Of a DNA stretch of 64,000 nt, positions 55,691-64,000 are shown piece after piece (position 1 is the stretch's first letter; each line of letters starts with the position of its first letter). The DNA lies in NCBI RefSeq assembly GCF_000299355.1, contig NC_018664.1:591115-655114 (forward strand), written 5' to 3'. Below the pieces are notes generated by a model that saw nothing but the letters and a program-made list of their open reading frames with translations, ran no database searches and had not been told where the DNA came from. Source of the stretch: Gottschalkia acidurici 9a. Its GTDB lineage: Bacteria; Bacillota; Clostridia; Tissierellales; Gottschalkiaceae. The translations under genes were made by a program, and so were the position numbers.

Positions 55691-56707
55691 ATGAGAAAAT
55701 ATATTACATTTACTTTAATTTTTGTTATTACTATAGTATGCATATTACAATCGCCGATTACATTTGCATCTAATAACTTTGTAGGATTAGATCCAAGTAT
55801 AGATATTTCTCCAAATGATGATAGAATAGTTTTTTCTTATTATCAAAAAGGAGTTGCATCCATCTATACTTCCAAAATTGATGGTACGGATGTTGTTCAA
55901 CTGACTAAGGATGAAGAAGAGAAAAACTCTCATCTATATCCTGTTTATTCTTCAGACGGATCTAAGATTATGTTTATATCAACTCCAAAAAGTCAGACTA
56001 GTTTAGAATCTTCTATTTGGATAATGGATCAAGATGGAAGTAATAAAAAAGAGATTATGAAAGCTGATGGATTTATAAACAAAGCTGTCTTTTCGCCAGA
56101 TCAAAATCGTATATACTTTTCAAAGTCAACAAGCTATAAAAATTTCTCACCAATAGCTCGTAAGAGCCATCATGGCTTTGATATATATTCTATAAGTATC
56201 GATGGAAAAGACTTAAAACAACTTACATTTGATAAATCATATAATCTTGGAAGTTTAAATATAACGCCTGGTGGGAATGCTTTAATTTTTACTAAATTTG
56301 AAGAATATGAAGAGACTATTTATTTACTCCAATTAGATGGTTCTAAAAAGATAGATACTATTGAACCAAAAAATCTTAAGAAAAGTAGTTTATATTATCC
56401 GGCTTTATCTCAAGATGATAAGTTTTTAACATTTTCTACTGTTTCGAACGAAAGAGGTATTTTCCATTACGATCTCTTTATTATGAATTTAGAAACAAAA
56501 GAATCTAAGCAAGTAACAGATCTTAAGTCACATGCTAGTAGACCTGTATATTTCCATAACAGTAATAAAATTTTGTTCTCACAAGATATGAATTGGGCTA
56601 AGAATCCTTCAAAATATGAGATTCGAATACTAGATATCGACAGTAGTAATACTGACACAGGTAAGTATAATATAGAAAAAATAAATATCAATATTCCGTC
56701 TAAATAA
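55691..56707 (+). CDS. Secreted TolB-like beta-propeller protein
   Basis: 338 residues: signal peptide (about 1-26, YITFTLIFVITIVCILQSP), then five or six PD40/WD40-like blades of the TolB C-terminal type. Repeating cores are DISPNDDRIVFSYYQ, VYSSDGSKIMFIST, VFSPDQNRIYFSKS, NITPGGNALIFTK and ALSQDDKFLTFST, each followed by a DGTDVVQLT-like linker. Such propellers mediate protein contacts; no catalytic residue is seen. AAAGGGGAGTGTTAA precedes the ATG. It stands alone. Confidence 0.8.
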   Translation: MRKYITFTLIFVITIVCILQSPITFASNNFVGLDPSIDISPNDDRIVFSYYQKGVASIYTSKIDGTDVVQLTKDEEEKNSHLYPVYSSDGSKIMFISTPKSQTSLESSIWIMDQDGSNKKEIMKADGFINKAVFSPDQNRIYFSKSTSYKNFSPIARKSHHGFDIYSISIDGKDLKQLTFDKSYNLGSLNITPGGNALIFTKFEEYEETIYLLQLDGSKKIDTIEPKNLKKSSLYYPALSQDDKFLTFSTVSNERGIFHYDLFIMNLETKESKQVTDLKSHASRPVYFHNSNKILFSQDMNWAKNPSKYEIRILDIDSSNTDTGKYNIEKININIPSK

Positions 56708-56786
56708 TTTATTAATTATAATGTGTCTTAAAACTAAAATTTACAACTATAAATTTCGGTGATCCCTTAGTTAATATAATAATAAA

Positions 56787-56845
56787 AAACTCTTTTCTAG
56801 TTCGAATTGTTATTCTAATTCTTTCTAAGAAAAGAGTTTTTTACT
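56787..56845. terminator. Bidirectional terminator
   Basis: AAAAAACTCTTTTCT pairs with AGAAAAGAGTTTTTT around a 29-base loop between two convergent genes. The T-runs serve both strands. Confidence 0.75.
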
Positions 56846-56879
56846 TAAATAGGTGTATTTTTTAATATCAAGATTAATA

Positions 56880-57182
56880 CTATTTATTACCTTGCATTTG
56901 GTTTAAGAACTCCATAGCCATTTGAATATTTTTTATAAGTTCAGTCTTTACAAGTTCTAAATTACTTTCCTCAGTACCTTCTTTAACTGTAACTCTACAG
57001 ATGTTTTTCCCAACCTCAAGTTGAACAAAGTCATCTTTTAATATACCTTTAATAGATTCTTTAAGCATGCTTCTGGTTTGTTTATCTTTTAAATAAGGCT
57101 CTAGATGACTTTGAAGTGACACTAAAATTCTCTTTTCATCATCTAACTCGATATATTTTACAAATTGATTTAAAATATCCAT
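56880..57182 (-). CDS. Hypothetical protein, 100 residues
   Basis: I do not recognise a family. It is a small soluble protein, mostly charged helices with a central strand-like section (FVQLEVGKNICRVTVKEG). No signal peptide or membrane segment is seen. AAAGGAGTTTTCTC precedes the ATG at 57182, so it is very probably a real gene. It is a single gene, divergent from the YgiQ gene at 57328 and closed by the shared terminator at 56787. Confidence 0.7.
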   Translation of the reverse strand: MDILNQFVKYIELDDEKRILVSLQSHLEPYLKDKQTRSMLKESIKGILKDDFVQLEVGKNICRVTVKEGTEESNLELVKTELIKNIQMAMEFLNQMQGNK

Positions 57183-57327
57183 GAGAAAACTCCTTTCTAT
57201 TTTACTTGATAGACATATACAGTTATAATAATATATATAAGATTAGAAAACAATATATAAGTAAAACATAATTTATATATAAGATTTCAAACTATATGAG
57301 AAAAGATAGAAAAGTAAGGATGATAAG

Positions 57328-59250
57328 ATGAACGACTTTTTACCTATAAATAAAGAAGATATGAAAAAAAGGGGATGGGATCAGTTAGATTTTGTATTAA
57401 TTACAGGAGACGCATATGTGGATCATCCCTCCTTCGGTACTGCAATAATAAGTAGATTGTTGGAACTACATGGCTATAAAGTAGGTATAATAGCACAACC
57501 CTCTTGGAAAGATACTAATGACTTTAAAAGGTTAGGAAGACCTAAATTAGGGTTTCTAATAAATGGTGGAAACATAGATCCTATGGTAAACCATTATTCA
57601 GTAGCTAAAAAGAGAAGAAAAGACGATGCATATTCACCAGGTGGTAAAGGTGGGCTCAGACCAGATAGAGCCACTATAGTTTATTGCCAAAAAGTAAGAG
57701 AGGCTTACAAAAAAGTTCCTATAATAATAGGTGGTATAGAAGCAAGCTTAAGAAGACTTGGTCATTACGATTATTGGGATAATAAAATAAGGAGATCTAT
57801 AATATTAGATTCGACAGCAGATTTGCTTATATATGGTATGGGTGAAAAGCCTATAGTAGAAATAGCAGAAGCATTAGCAAGTGGAATTCCAGTTGAAGAA
57901 ATAACTTTTATAAACGGAACTGTTTACAAAACAAATGACAAAGATAGAGCATATAACCCTATATTTCTACCTACATTCGATGAAATAGTAGAATCTAAGA
58001 TAAAATATGCTGAAAGTTTTAAAATTCAATATGAGAATTTAGATTCAATACAAGGTAGACCACTAATAGAATCCTACAGTAATACTTATGTAGTACAAAA
58101 TAAATCACAGGATCCTATGGAACAGTCAGAATTGGATAGAGTTTACTCTTTGCCATACATGAGAGACTACCATCCTATATATGAAAAAGATGGAGGAATA
58201 CCTGCTATTAAAGAAGTTAAGTTTAGCTTGATAAGTAATAGAGGATGTTTTGGAAACTGTAGTTTTTGTGCTTTAGCATTCCATCAAGGACGAGTATTAC
58301 AATCTAGAAGTCATGAATCTATATATAGGGAAGCTGAACAAATAGTTTGGGAGCCAGATTTTAAAGGATATATTCATGATGTAGGTGGACCAACTGCAAA
58401 CTTTAGAAATAGAGCGTGTGATAAGCAAATAGAACATGGAGTATGTAAAAGTAAACAATGTCTTTTCCCAGAACCATGTAAAAATTTAAAAATAGATCAC
58501 AAAGACTATTTAAGTCTATTAAGAAAGCTAAGAGATATTCCAAATGTGAAAAAGGTATTTGTTCGTTCAGGAATTAGATATGACTATCTAATACATGATA
58601 AAGATGATAGTTTTTTTAAAGAATTGTGTGAACACCATATAAGTGGACAGCTAAAAGTTGCACCAGAGCATATATCTTCAAAAGTACTAGAAAAGATGGG
58701 AAAGCCTAATAGAGAAGTATATGATAAGTTCGTAAATAAATATAAAAAAATAAATAAAGAATTAGGAATGAACCAATTTCTAGTTCCGTATCTAATGTCT
58801 AGTCATCCAGGATCTACACTAAATGAAGCTGTGGAGCTAGCTGAATACTTAAGAGATCTTGGATATATGCCAGAGCAAGTGCAAGACTTCTATCCAACAC
58901 CGTCTACGCTTTCTACGTGTATGTATTATACAGGTTTAGACCCTATGACTATGAAAAAAGTTTATGTTCCAAAATCTCCACATGAAAAGGCAATGCAAAG
59001 GGCGTTAATACAATATCGAAATCCTAAAAATTATGATTTAGTTTTAGAAGCATTAAGAAAAGCAGGAAGATTAGATTTAGTAGGCTTTGGTTCAAAATGC
59101 TTAATAAGACCAAGAAATAACAACAAACCTAATGATACCGACAGTAGAAATGGTACAAAGAACAAAAACACTAAGAAAAATAGTGTTAGGGATAATAGAA
59201 GTAAAAAAACTAGTAGAACTAAAGATAGTAAAAATAGAAGGAAAAGGTAA
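57328..59250 (+). CDS. YgiQ-family radical SAM protein
   Basis: 640 residues, the usual size. The N-terminal part ([20 protein letters not shown]) and [15 protein letters not shown] are YgiQ signatures. The radical-SAM cluster motif CxxxCxxC is in [19 protein letters not shown] near residue 310. [11 protein letters not shown] and [17 protein letters not shown] follow. The C-terminal 45 residues are a basic low-complexity tail ([18 protein letters not shown]). The reaction of this family is not known. GTAAGGATGATAAG precedes the ATG. It is a single gene. Confidence 0.93.
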   Translation: MNDFLPINKEDMKKRGWDQLDFVLITGDAYVDHPSFGTAIISRLLELHGYKVGIIAQPSWKDTNDFKRLGRPKLGFLINGGNIDPMVNHYSVAKKRRKDDAYSPGGKGGLRPDRATIVYCQKVREAYKKVPIIIGGIEASLRRLGHYDYWDNKIRRSIILDSTADLLIYGMGEKPIVEIAEALASGIPVEEITFINGTVYKTNDKDRAYNPIFLPTFDEIVESKIKYAESFKIQYENLDSIQGRPLIESYSNTYVVQNKSQDPMEQSELDRVYSLPYMRDYHPIYEKDGGIPAIKEVKFSLISNRGCFGNCSFCALAFHQGRVLQSRSHESIYREAEQIVWEPDFKGYIHDVGGPTANFRNRACDKQIEHGVCKSKQCLFPEPCKNLKIDHKDYLSLLRKLRDIPNVKKVFVRSGIRYDYLIHDKDDSFFKELCEHHISGQLKVAPEHISSKVLEKMGKPNREVYDKFVNKYKKINKELGMNQFLVPYLMSSHPGSTLNEAVELAEYLRDLGYMPEQVQDFYPTPSTLSTCMYYTGLDPMTMKKVYVPKSPHEKAMQRALIQYRNPKNYDLVLEALRKAGRLDLVGFGSKCLIRPRNNNKPNDTDSRNGTKNKNTKKNSVRDNRSKKTSRTKDSKNRRKR

Positions 59251-59389
59251 TTGTTCTACACTTTTTAACTTTGCGAAAAATGGGGATTTTTCAGATATTT
59301 GCTCAAAAATCTTTTGAATATACTAAGTAAATATGTTAGAATAAACAATGGTAAAAAAAGAAAACTGAAAATAGAAAGTAGGCGTAATT

Positions 59390-61210
59390 TTGAATAAAAT
59401 TAAAGATATTAGAAATATAGCCATAATAGCACACGTTGATCACGGTAAAACTACACTAGTAGATGCATTATTGAGACAAAGTGGTACTTTTAGAAGTAAC
59501 CAAGTAGTAGAAGAAAGAGTAATGGACTCTAATGATATAGAGAAAGAAAGAGGAATAACAATACTTGCAAAAAATACAGCTATTTATTATGGAGATACTA
59601 AAATAAACATAATAGATACACCAGGACATGCCGACTTTGGTGGAGAAGTAGAGCGTGTATTAAAAATGGTAAGTGGAGTTGTACTAGTAGTAGATTCGTT
59701 TGAAGGACCAATGCCTCAAACTAAATTTGTACTAAAAAAAGCATTAGAGTTAGACTTACCAGTAATAGTATGTATAAACAAAATAGATAGACCAGAAGCA
59801 AGACCTGATGGAGTAATAGACGAAGTGTTAGACTTATTTATAGAACTAGGAGCTAATGAAGAGCAACTAGACTGTCCGTTTATATTTGCATCAGCTAGAG
59901 AAGGAACATCTTCATTAGATATGGAGAAACAAGAAGAAGATATGAAGCCACTATTTGAAACGATAGTAGATTTTGTGCCAGCACCAGCAGGAAGTGAAGA
60001 AGACCCACTTCAACTTCTTATTTCTACGATAGACTACAATGAATTTGTAGGAAGAATAGGGATCGGAAAAGTAGAAAGAGGAACTATAAAATTAAATCAA
60101 GAAGCAGTTATAGTAAACAAAGAAAAAGAAGGCGAAAGCAAAAAAGTAAGAATAACTAAGATATATGAGTTCGAAGGATTAAATAGAGTTGAAGTAAAAG
60201 AAGCAACAGTAGGCGATATAATAGCTGTATCAGGAGTAGAGGGAATTCATATAGGAGACACTATATGTGATGTTAGTAATCCTGAAGCATTACCATTTGT
60301 TAAAATATCAGAACCAACTCTTTCTATGACATTCTCAGTTAACGACAGTCCACTTGCAGGTCAAGAAGGTAAATTCGTAACATCTAGACAAGTAAGAGAT
60401 AGACTATATAAAGAACTTCAAACAGACGTTGGATTAAGAGTGGAAGATACAGAGAAAACAGATGCATTTAAAGTATCAGGTAGAGGAGAGCTACATCTTT
60501 CTGTTTTAATAGAAAATATGAGAAGAGAAGGATACGAGTTCCAAGTATCTAAGCCAGAAGTACTATACAAAGATATAGACGGAAAAAAATGTGAACCTAT
60601 TGAGAAAGCAATTATAGATGTTCCAGAGGAATATGTAGGAGCTGTTATAGAAAAATTAGGACAAAGAAAAGGTGAACTAGAAACTATGACTCCATCTAAT
60701 GGAGGATATACTCGTCTAGAGTTTAAGATGCCGGCTAGAGGTCTTATAGGATATCGTTCAGAATTCATGACTGATACTAGAGGAAATGGTATAATAAACA
60801 CTATATTTGAGGGGTATGAGCCATACAAAGGTGAAATAGTTATGAGACCACAAGGGTCATTAATTTCATTTGAAACTGGAGAAGCTGTAGCTTATGGTCT
60901 TTATGGAGCGCAAGATAGGGGAACTCTTTTCATAACGCCAGGAACTAAAGTTTATGCAGGTATGATAGTTGGACAAAATGCAAAATCAGAAGATATGGAA
61001 GTCAATGTTTGTAAGAAAAAACAACTTACAAACGTTAGAGCATCTGGTTCAGACGATGCATTAAAACTTACAACTCCAAAAGTATTGAGCTTAGAAGAAG
61101 CACTAGAATTTATAACTGATGATGAATTAGTAGAAGTAACACCACTTAGCTTAAGAATTAGAAAAAGTATACTAGATAAAAGCTTAAGAGCTAAAGCTAG
61201 AAAAAAATAA
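59390..61210 (+). CDS. typA: Translational GTPase TypA/BipA
   Basis: 606 residues, as usual. An EF-G-like ribosome-associated GTPase that matters under stress and low temperature. G1 is [15 protein letters not shown] near residue 14, then [25 protein letters not shown] near 73 and [10 protein letters not shown] near 127. C-terminal signatures are [14 protein letters not shown] near 455 and [19 protein letters not shown] near 545. The start is a TTG; the ribosome site AGTAGGCG is weak. It is ended by a hairpin at 61214. Confidence 0.95.
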   Translation: MNKIKDIRNIAIIAHVDHGKTTLVDALLRQSGTFRSNQVVEERVMDSNDIEKERGITILAKNTAIYYGDTKINIIDTPGHADFGGEVERVLKMVSGVVLVVDSFEGPMPQTKFVLKKALELDLPVIVCINKIDRPEARPDGVIDEVLDLFIELGANEEQLDCPFIFASAREGTSSLDMEKQEEDMKPLFETIVDFVPAPAGSEEDPLQLLISTIDYNEFVGRIGIGKVERGTIKLNQEAVIVNKEKEGESKKVRITKIYEFEGLNRVEVKEATVGDIIAVSGVEGIHIGDTICDVSNPEALPFVKISEPTLSMTFSVNDSPLAGQEGKFVTSRQVRDRLYKELQTDVGLRVEDTEKTDAFKVSGRGELHLSVLIENMRREGYEFQVSKPEVLYKDIDGKKCEPIEKAIIDVPEEYVGAVIEKLGQRKGELETMTPSNGGYTRLEFKMPARGLIGYRSEFMTDTRGNGIINTIFEGYEPYKGEIVMRPQGSLISFETGEAVAYGLYGAQDRGTLFITPGTKVYAGMIVGQNAKSEDMEVNVCKKKQLTNVRASGSDDALKLTTPKVLSLEEALEFITDDELVEVTPLSLRIRKSILDKSLRAKARKK

Positions 61211-61213
61211 TGA

Positions 61214-61245
61214 AAAACGCAGATATTATTCTGCGTTTTTTATTT
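61214..61245. terminator. Terminator between typA and small membrane protein gene
   Basis: AAAACGCAGA pairs with TCTGCGTTTT, then T6. It overlaps the 3' end of the converging gene at 61226. Confidence 0.85.
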
Positions 61246-61450
61246 TATTCTGATCTTTATTGTTTAAAGCATTATTTATATCAGACAAATTCCAAAGTAT
61301 TAAAGTTGAGAAGCCTACTATAACTCCAATCAGTATACAAATTGACATTACTATAGCTGCTGTTTCATTTCCTCCATCAAAATTTGCAGATATAGACAAA
61401 GATATAAAGAATCCTATAAAACTTAGAATTAAAAAAGCTATTAATTGCAT
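61226..61450 (-). CDS. Small two-helix membrane protein
   Basis: 74 residues with two hydrophobic helices (about 3-22 and 30-55) and a short charged tail (NDINNALNNKDQNKIKNAE-like end). No family is recognised. A strong site, AGGAGGAGAAACAT, precedes the ATG at 61450, which supports this strand over the overlapping frame on the plus strand. It is a single gene between typA and the lipoprotein pseudogene. Confidence 0.65.
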   Translation of the reverse strand: MQLIAFLILSFIGFFISLSISANFDGGNETAAIVMSICILIGVIVGFSTLILWNLSDINNALNNKDQNKIKNAE

Positions 61451-61589
61451 ATGTTTCTCCTCCTATAAAAGTTAAAACTATAATTTAACATAAATGGTAT
61501 TATAGATATCATTCATTTTCAAGTATAAAATGATTTAGAATTGTTTTAGAATAATACCTTATGGACATAATAAGTCTGAGGTGATGTTT

Positions 61590-62679
61590 ATGAATAAGAA
61601 AAATAAAATCATTAATCTTTTTATGATAGCAATAACTATTACTCTACTTATATCTATATCGGGATGTCAACAAAAACAGAAAAAGATAAATCAAGTAAAA
61701 AAAGAGAATAAAGTACCACAGAAATTAGGGAGTATATTAGGTGATATAGAGAAAGTGGAGAAAGGAATAAAAGGAATACAAAAAGAAAGTGAAAAAATCT
61801 CCGGAAATAGAAATTGAAATGGAAAAACAAAAAATAATAAAAAAGTTAGAAGAAGAGCAGAAATTACGATCTGGTAAGGAAGGTGGTTCAGGAGGTGGTT
61901 CTCAGCAAGGTCAAGGTGGAGAACAATCAGGAGGTGGATCTGGCGGAGAGGAAGGTAGTTCAGGAGGAGGCTCTGAAGGTTCAAGTAGTTCACCTGCGAG
62001 TTCTGGAAGCTCTGGAAGCAGCAAAGAAGAGGGAATGGAAAGTGAAGAAATTCAAAAAGTTAGAATTCATAATATGTGGAAGGACATAAATGGAAATGTG
62101 GAAAGTATTCATAAAAAATGGAGTGACTATAAGGTAGAAGCAATAAAGAAAAAGCAAATAATGAAGAAGTAAAAAAATTTGAAGAAAAATTAAATAATTT
62201 AACTATATCCGCAGAAAAAAAGATTATTTATCAACTTTAGTAAATAATAACGAGATGTATAGTGGAATTTACTATTTTCTTAAATTATATGAGAATTATG
62301 ATGCTGAGATTATAGCTCTGAAATATGATGTAGATAAGGTTTATATAGATGGTCTTAAAGGCGACTGGAATAAGACTAATGAAAGTATGAAAAAAGTAGA
62401 TAGTCAATATAAAAAGGTTTCTAAAGAACTTGATAAAAATTAAAGCAGGATACTAATGCTGAAAAAGAAAAAGAACCTAAAAATAAAAAAGAAAAAGAAG
62501 AAGCAAAAAAGAAAAAGAAGAAGAAAGAAGAAGAAAATAAAAAGAAAAAAGAGCAGTTATCAAAACTAGGGTTAGCAATAGATTCAATGAAAGAATCATT
62601 AAATAGCAAAGACATAAAATTACTTGAGATAAAGAAAGAGATTATAAATGAAAATATAAAAACAATGAGAGAAAAATAA
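61590..62679 (+). pseudogene. Lysine-rich lipoprotein gene with four A-run frameshifts
   Basis: The gene would encode a lipoprotein of about 360 residues. It starts at the ATG 61590 behind GAGGTGATGTTT, with a lipobox (LLISISGC) near residue 28. It then has a coiled-coil part, a Gly/Ser-rich linker (61880-62015), a helical domain (MWKDINGNVESIHKKW, YSGIYYFLKLYENYDAEI) and a lysine/glutamate-rich end. As written the frame breaks four times, each at an A-run: A6 at 61792 (one too many), A5 at 62149, A7 at 62215 and A5 at 62435 (each one too few). Restoring them gives one open frame to the TAA at 62677. No family is recognised. Decay, slippage or sequencing error are all possible. Confidence 0.7.
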
Positions 62680-62800
62680 AAAATAAAGTATTTCCTGGGG
62701 AATAATATATTTTAGAGTACTATGCTGTACTAATATATTGACAGTAGTATTATTTTCCTCTATAAATTGATATAATATAGTGAAAAAGGTGGGAAATAAT

Positions 62801-63631
62801 ATGAACAACGATGCAATGTTAAAGAAATATATATATAACGGAAATGTATATGATACTTCACAAAACGAAGGATTCAACAAAACAGATACTTTATCTATAT
62901 ACGAAGTAATAAGGGTAAAAAATGGTGTTATTTTATTTAAGGAAGAACATTTGAACAGAATGGAAAAAAGTGCGGAAATGCTAGGTTATAAGATGAAAAA
63001 GTCGAAAGAAGAAATAACTGAGGAAATAATTAAACTAGTTAATATAAACGAAGCTATAAATAACAATATCAAATTGGTATGTAGTAACCTAGATAGTGAA
63101 AATCAAAATTTTCTTACTTACTTTACTAAATCTAGCTATAACATAGAAGACGTTCCTAAAATAGGTGCTAGCACTATCGTATATAGAACTAAAAGAGATA
63201 ATCCAAACATAAAAATTATAAATGCAAAGCAGAGAGAGGAAATAAACAAATCACTCAAGGAAAATAACGCCTTTGAGGCACTATTAGAAAATGAGGAAGG
63301 ATATATTACAGAAGGTAGTAGATCGAATATGCTTTTTGTAAAAGGAGATAAAGTCTATACGGCACCAGCTAAAGATGTTTTAATAGGTATAACTAGAAGT
63401 AAGATAATGAATATATGTAAAGAATTAAGAATAGATGTCATAGAAAAGAATATTCATATAAGCGAAATAAAAGATTTAGATGGTGTATTTATGTCAACTA
63501 CGCCAATAGGAGTATTGCCTATAGTAACTATAGATGATATTAAATTTGATTCGATGAACAATAAAACAATAATAAATATAATGAATGGATATGAAAGTTT
63601 AGTAGAAGACTATATAAAAAATAATAGGTAA
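62801..63631 (+). CDS. Class IV aminotransferase (branched-chain aminotransferase/aminodeoxychorismate lyase type)
   Basis: 276 residues of the fold IV PLP family. The PLP Lys is expected near residue 145 in INAKQREEINKSL. Typical later motifs are LLENEEGYITEGSRSNMLFV near 165, APAKDVLIGITRSKIM near 195 and GVFMSTTPIGVLPI near 234. Whether it is a branched-chain transaminase, D-amino acid transaminase or aminodeoxychorismate lyase cannot be settled from motifs alone. The small size and lack of ilv or pab neighbours leave it open. The ATG at 62801 follows AAAAAGGTGGGAAATAAT. Confidence 0.8.
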   Translation: MNNDAMLKKYIYNGNVYDTSQNEGFNKTDTLSIYEVIRVKNGVILFKEEHLNRMEKSAEMLGYKMKKSKEEITEEIIKLVNINEAINNNIKLVCSNLDSENQNFLTYFTKSSYNIEDVPKIGASTIVYRTKRDNPNIKIINAKQREEINKSLKENNAFEALLENEEGYITEGSRSNMLFVKGDKVYTAPAKDVLIGITRSKIMNICKELRIDVIEKNIHISEIKDLDGVFMSTTPIGVLPIVTIDDIKFDSMNNKTIINIMNGYESLVEDYIKNNR

Positions 63632-63637
63632 TAAAAA

Positions 63638-63676
63638 ATAAGGCTTTACTTATAAAAGTAAAGCCTTATTTTTTAT
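63638..63676. terminator. Bidirectional terminator
   Basis: AATAAGGCTTTACTT pairs with AAGTAAAGCCTTATT, with a T-run on the plus strand and an A-run on the other side. It lies between two convergent genes. Confidence 0.85.
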
Positions 63677-63999
63677 TTGCTTTTTATAATGAAACTATCT
63701 ATATTATCTTTAACTAGTGCAAGAGATTCTCTCCAGAAATCTATAGAATGAATATCGAAACCTGCAGTTTTACATATATTATATATATTATCCTTCCCAG
63801 TATAGCTCAATAAATTATCATATTCTTTTACAAAATCACTTCCCAACTTTAAATACTGACTATATAGTCCTTTAGCAAATAATAATCCAAAAGTGTAGGG
63901 AAAATTGTAGAAACTTCTAGAGCTACTATAGTAATGAGATTTAGCTATCCACATATATGGATGTAAATACTTGTCATCAATCCCACAGCCATAAGCTGT
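63673..63999 (-). CDS. M3-family oligoendopeptidase, C-terminal part
   Basis: The last 108 residues of a zinc peptidase of the PepF/M3 type; the gene runs off the right edge of the window. The frame reads in from the edge as TAYGCGID and KYLHPYMWIAKSHYYSS, then FYNFPYTFGLLFAKGLYSQY, then ENDLLSYTGKD-like YDNLLSYTGKDNIY and IDFWRESLALVKD, all typical of oligoendopeptidase F ends. The catalytic HExxH lies outside the window. Oligoendopeptidases degrade short peptides in the cytoplasm. Confidence 0.85.
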   Translation of the reverse strand, partial: TAYGCGIDDKYLHPYMWIAKSHYYSSSRSFYNFPYTFGLLFAKGLYSQYLKLGSDFVKEYDNLLSYTGKDNIYNICKTAGFDIHSIDFWRESLALVKDNIDSFIIKSK

Positions 64000-64000
64000 C

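Noticed and set aside
61260..61475. Open frame on the plus strand opposite the small membrane protein
   Set aside because: The minus-strand frame has a strong ribosome site and two clean membrane helices; the plus-strand one has neither.

Overview
The window is AT-rich DNA (by eye roughly 30% GC) from a Gram-positive anaerobe of the class Clostridia. Evidence: strong AGGAGG ribosome sites, frequent TTG and GTG starts, rubredoxin, a rubredoxin-headed glutamate-synthase-like protein, S-layer homology (SLH) anchored secreted proteins, a CIRCE-controlled heat-shock gene and a TPP riboswitch. The genus cannot be fixed from sequence alone; a Peptostreptococcaceae- or Tissierellia-like organism is a guess.

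Layout. 0-14.5 kb: the 3' end of a sodium:alanine symporter gene, an FMN glutamate-synthase-like protein, an ECF sigma/anti-sigma pair (minus strand), a diguanylate cyclase, an acetamidase/formamidase, a response regulator-histidine kinase-ABC/FtsX transporter set, a second ECF sigma factor overlapping its likely anti-sigma gene, and a decayed IS200/IS605 element whose transposase frame runs into a second copy of the symporter 3' end. 14.6-17.3 kb: purE facing a thiC-pyrE operon under a TPP riboswitch. 17.3-21.3 kb: a broken 2'-5' RNA ligase gene, then a probable operon of a 2-hydroxyacid dehydrogenase, cytosine deaminase and NimA-like flavoprotein, then a CBS-domain protein. 21.6-23.3 kb: remnant of a Tn554-type transposon with a fused, internally deleted recombinase. 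23.6-35.7 kb: a secreted stalk/propeller protein, htpG, a MATE exporter, a GAF/HD-GYP protein, a siroheme-reductase-like protein, lon-engB, rubredoxin and an anti-sigma-type ATPase.

35.8-47.0 kb is the most distinctive part: five consecutive genes for large secreted proteins with PepSY/YcdB-YcdC-like repeats and C-terminal SLH domains. Four of them are close paralogues with nearly identical promoters, ribosome sites, signal peptides and terminators, and a holin-like gene follows. 47.7-53.2 kb: late cobalamin assembly genes (cobC-like phosphatase, cobQ lacking its glutaminase domain, cbiB, cobD, cobU, cobS) with a NuoE-like ferredoxin-fold protein. 53.3-64 kb: pirin, ornithine cyclodeaminase, a modA remnant, a TolB-like protein, a YgiQ radical-SAM protein, typA, small membrane and lipoprotein genes, a class IV aminotransferase and the end of an oligoendopeptidase.

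A recurring oddity is single-base disagreement in A-runs: at the start of the second anti-sigma gene, in the signal peptide of the stalk/propeller protein, and four times in one lysine-rich lipoprotein gene. Each would be repaired by one A more or less. This could be gene decay, slippage-dependent expression or sequencing error; sequence alone cannot decide.
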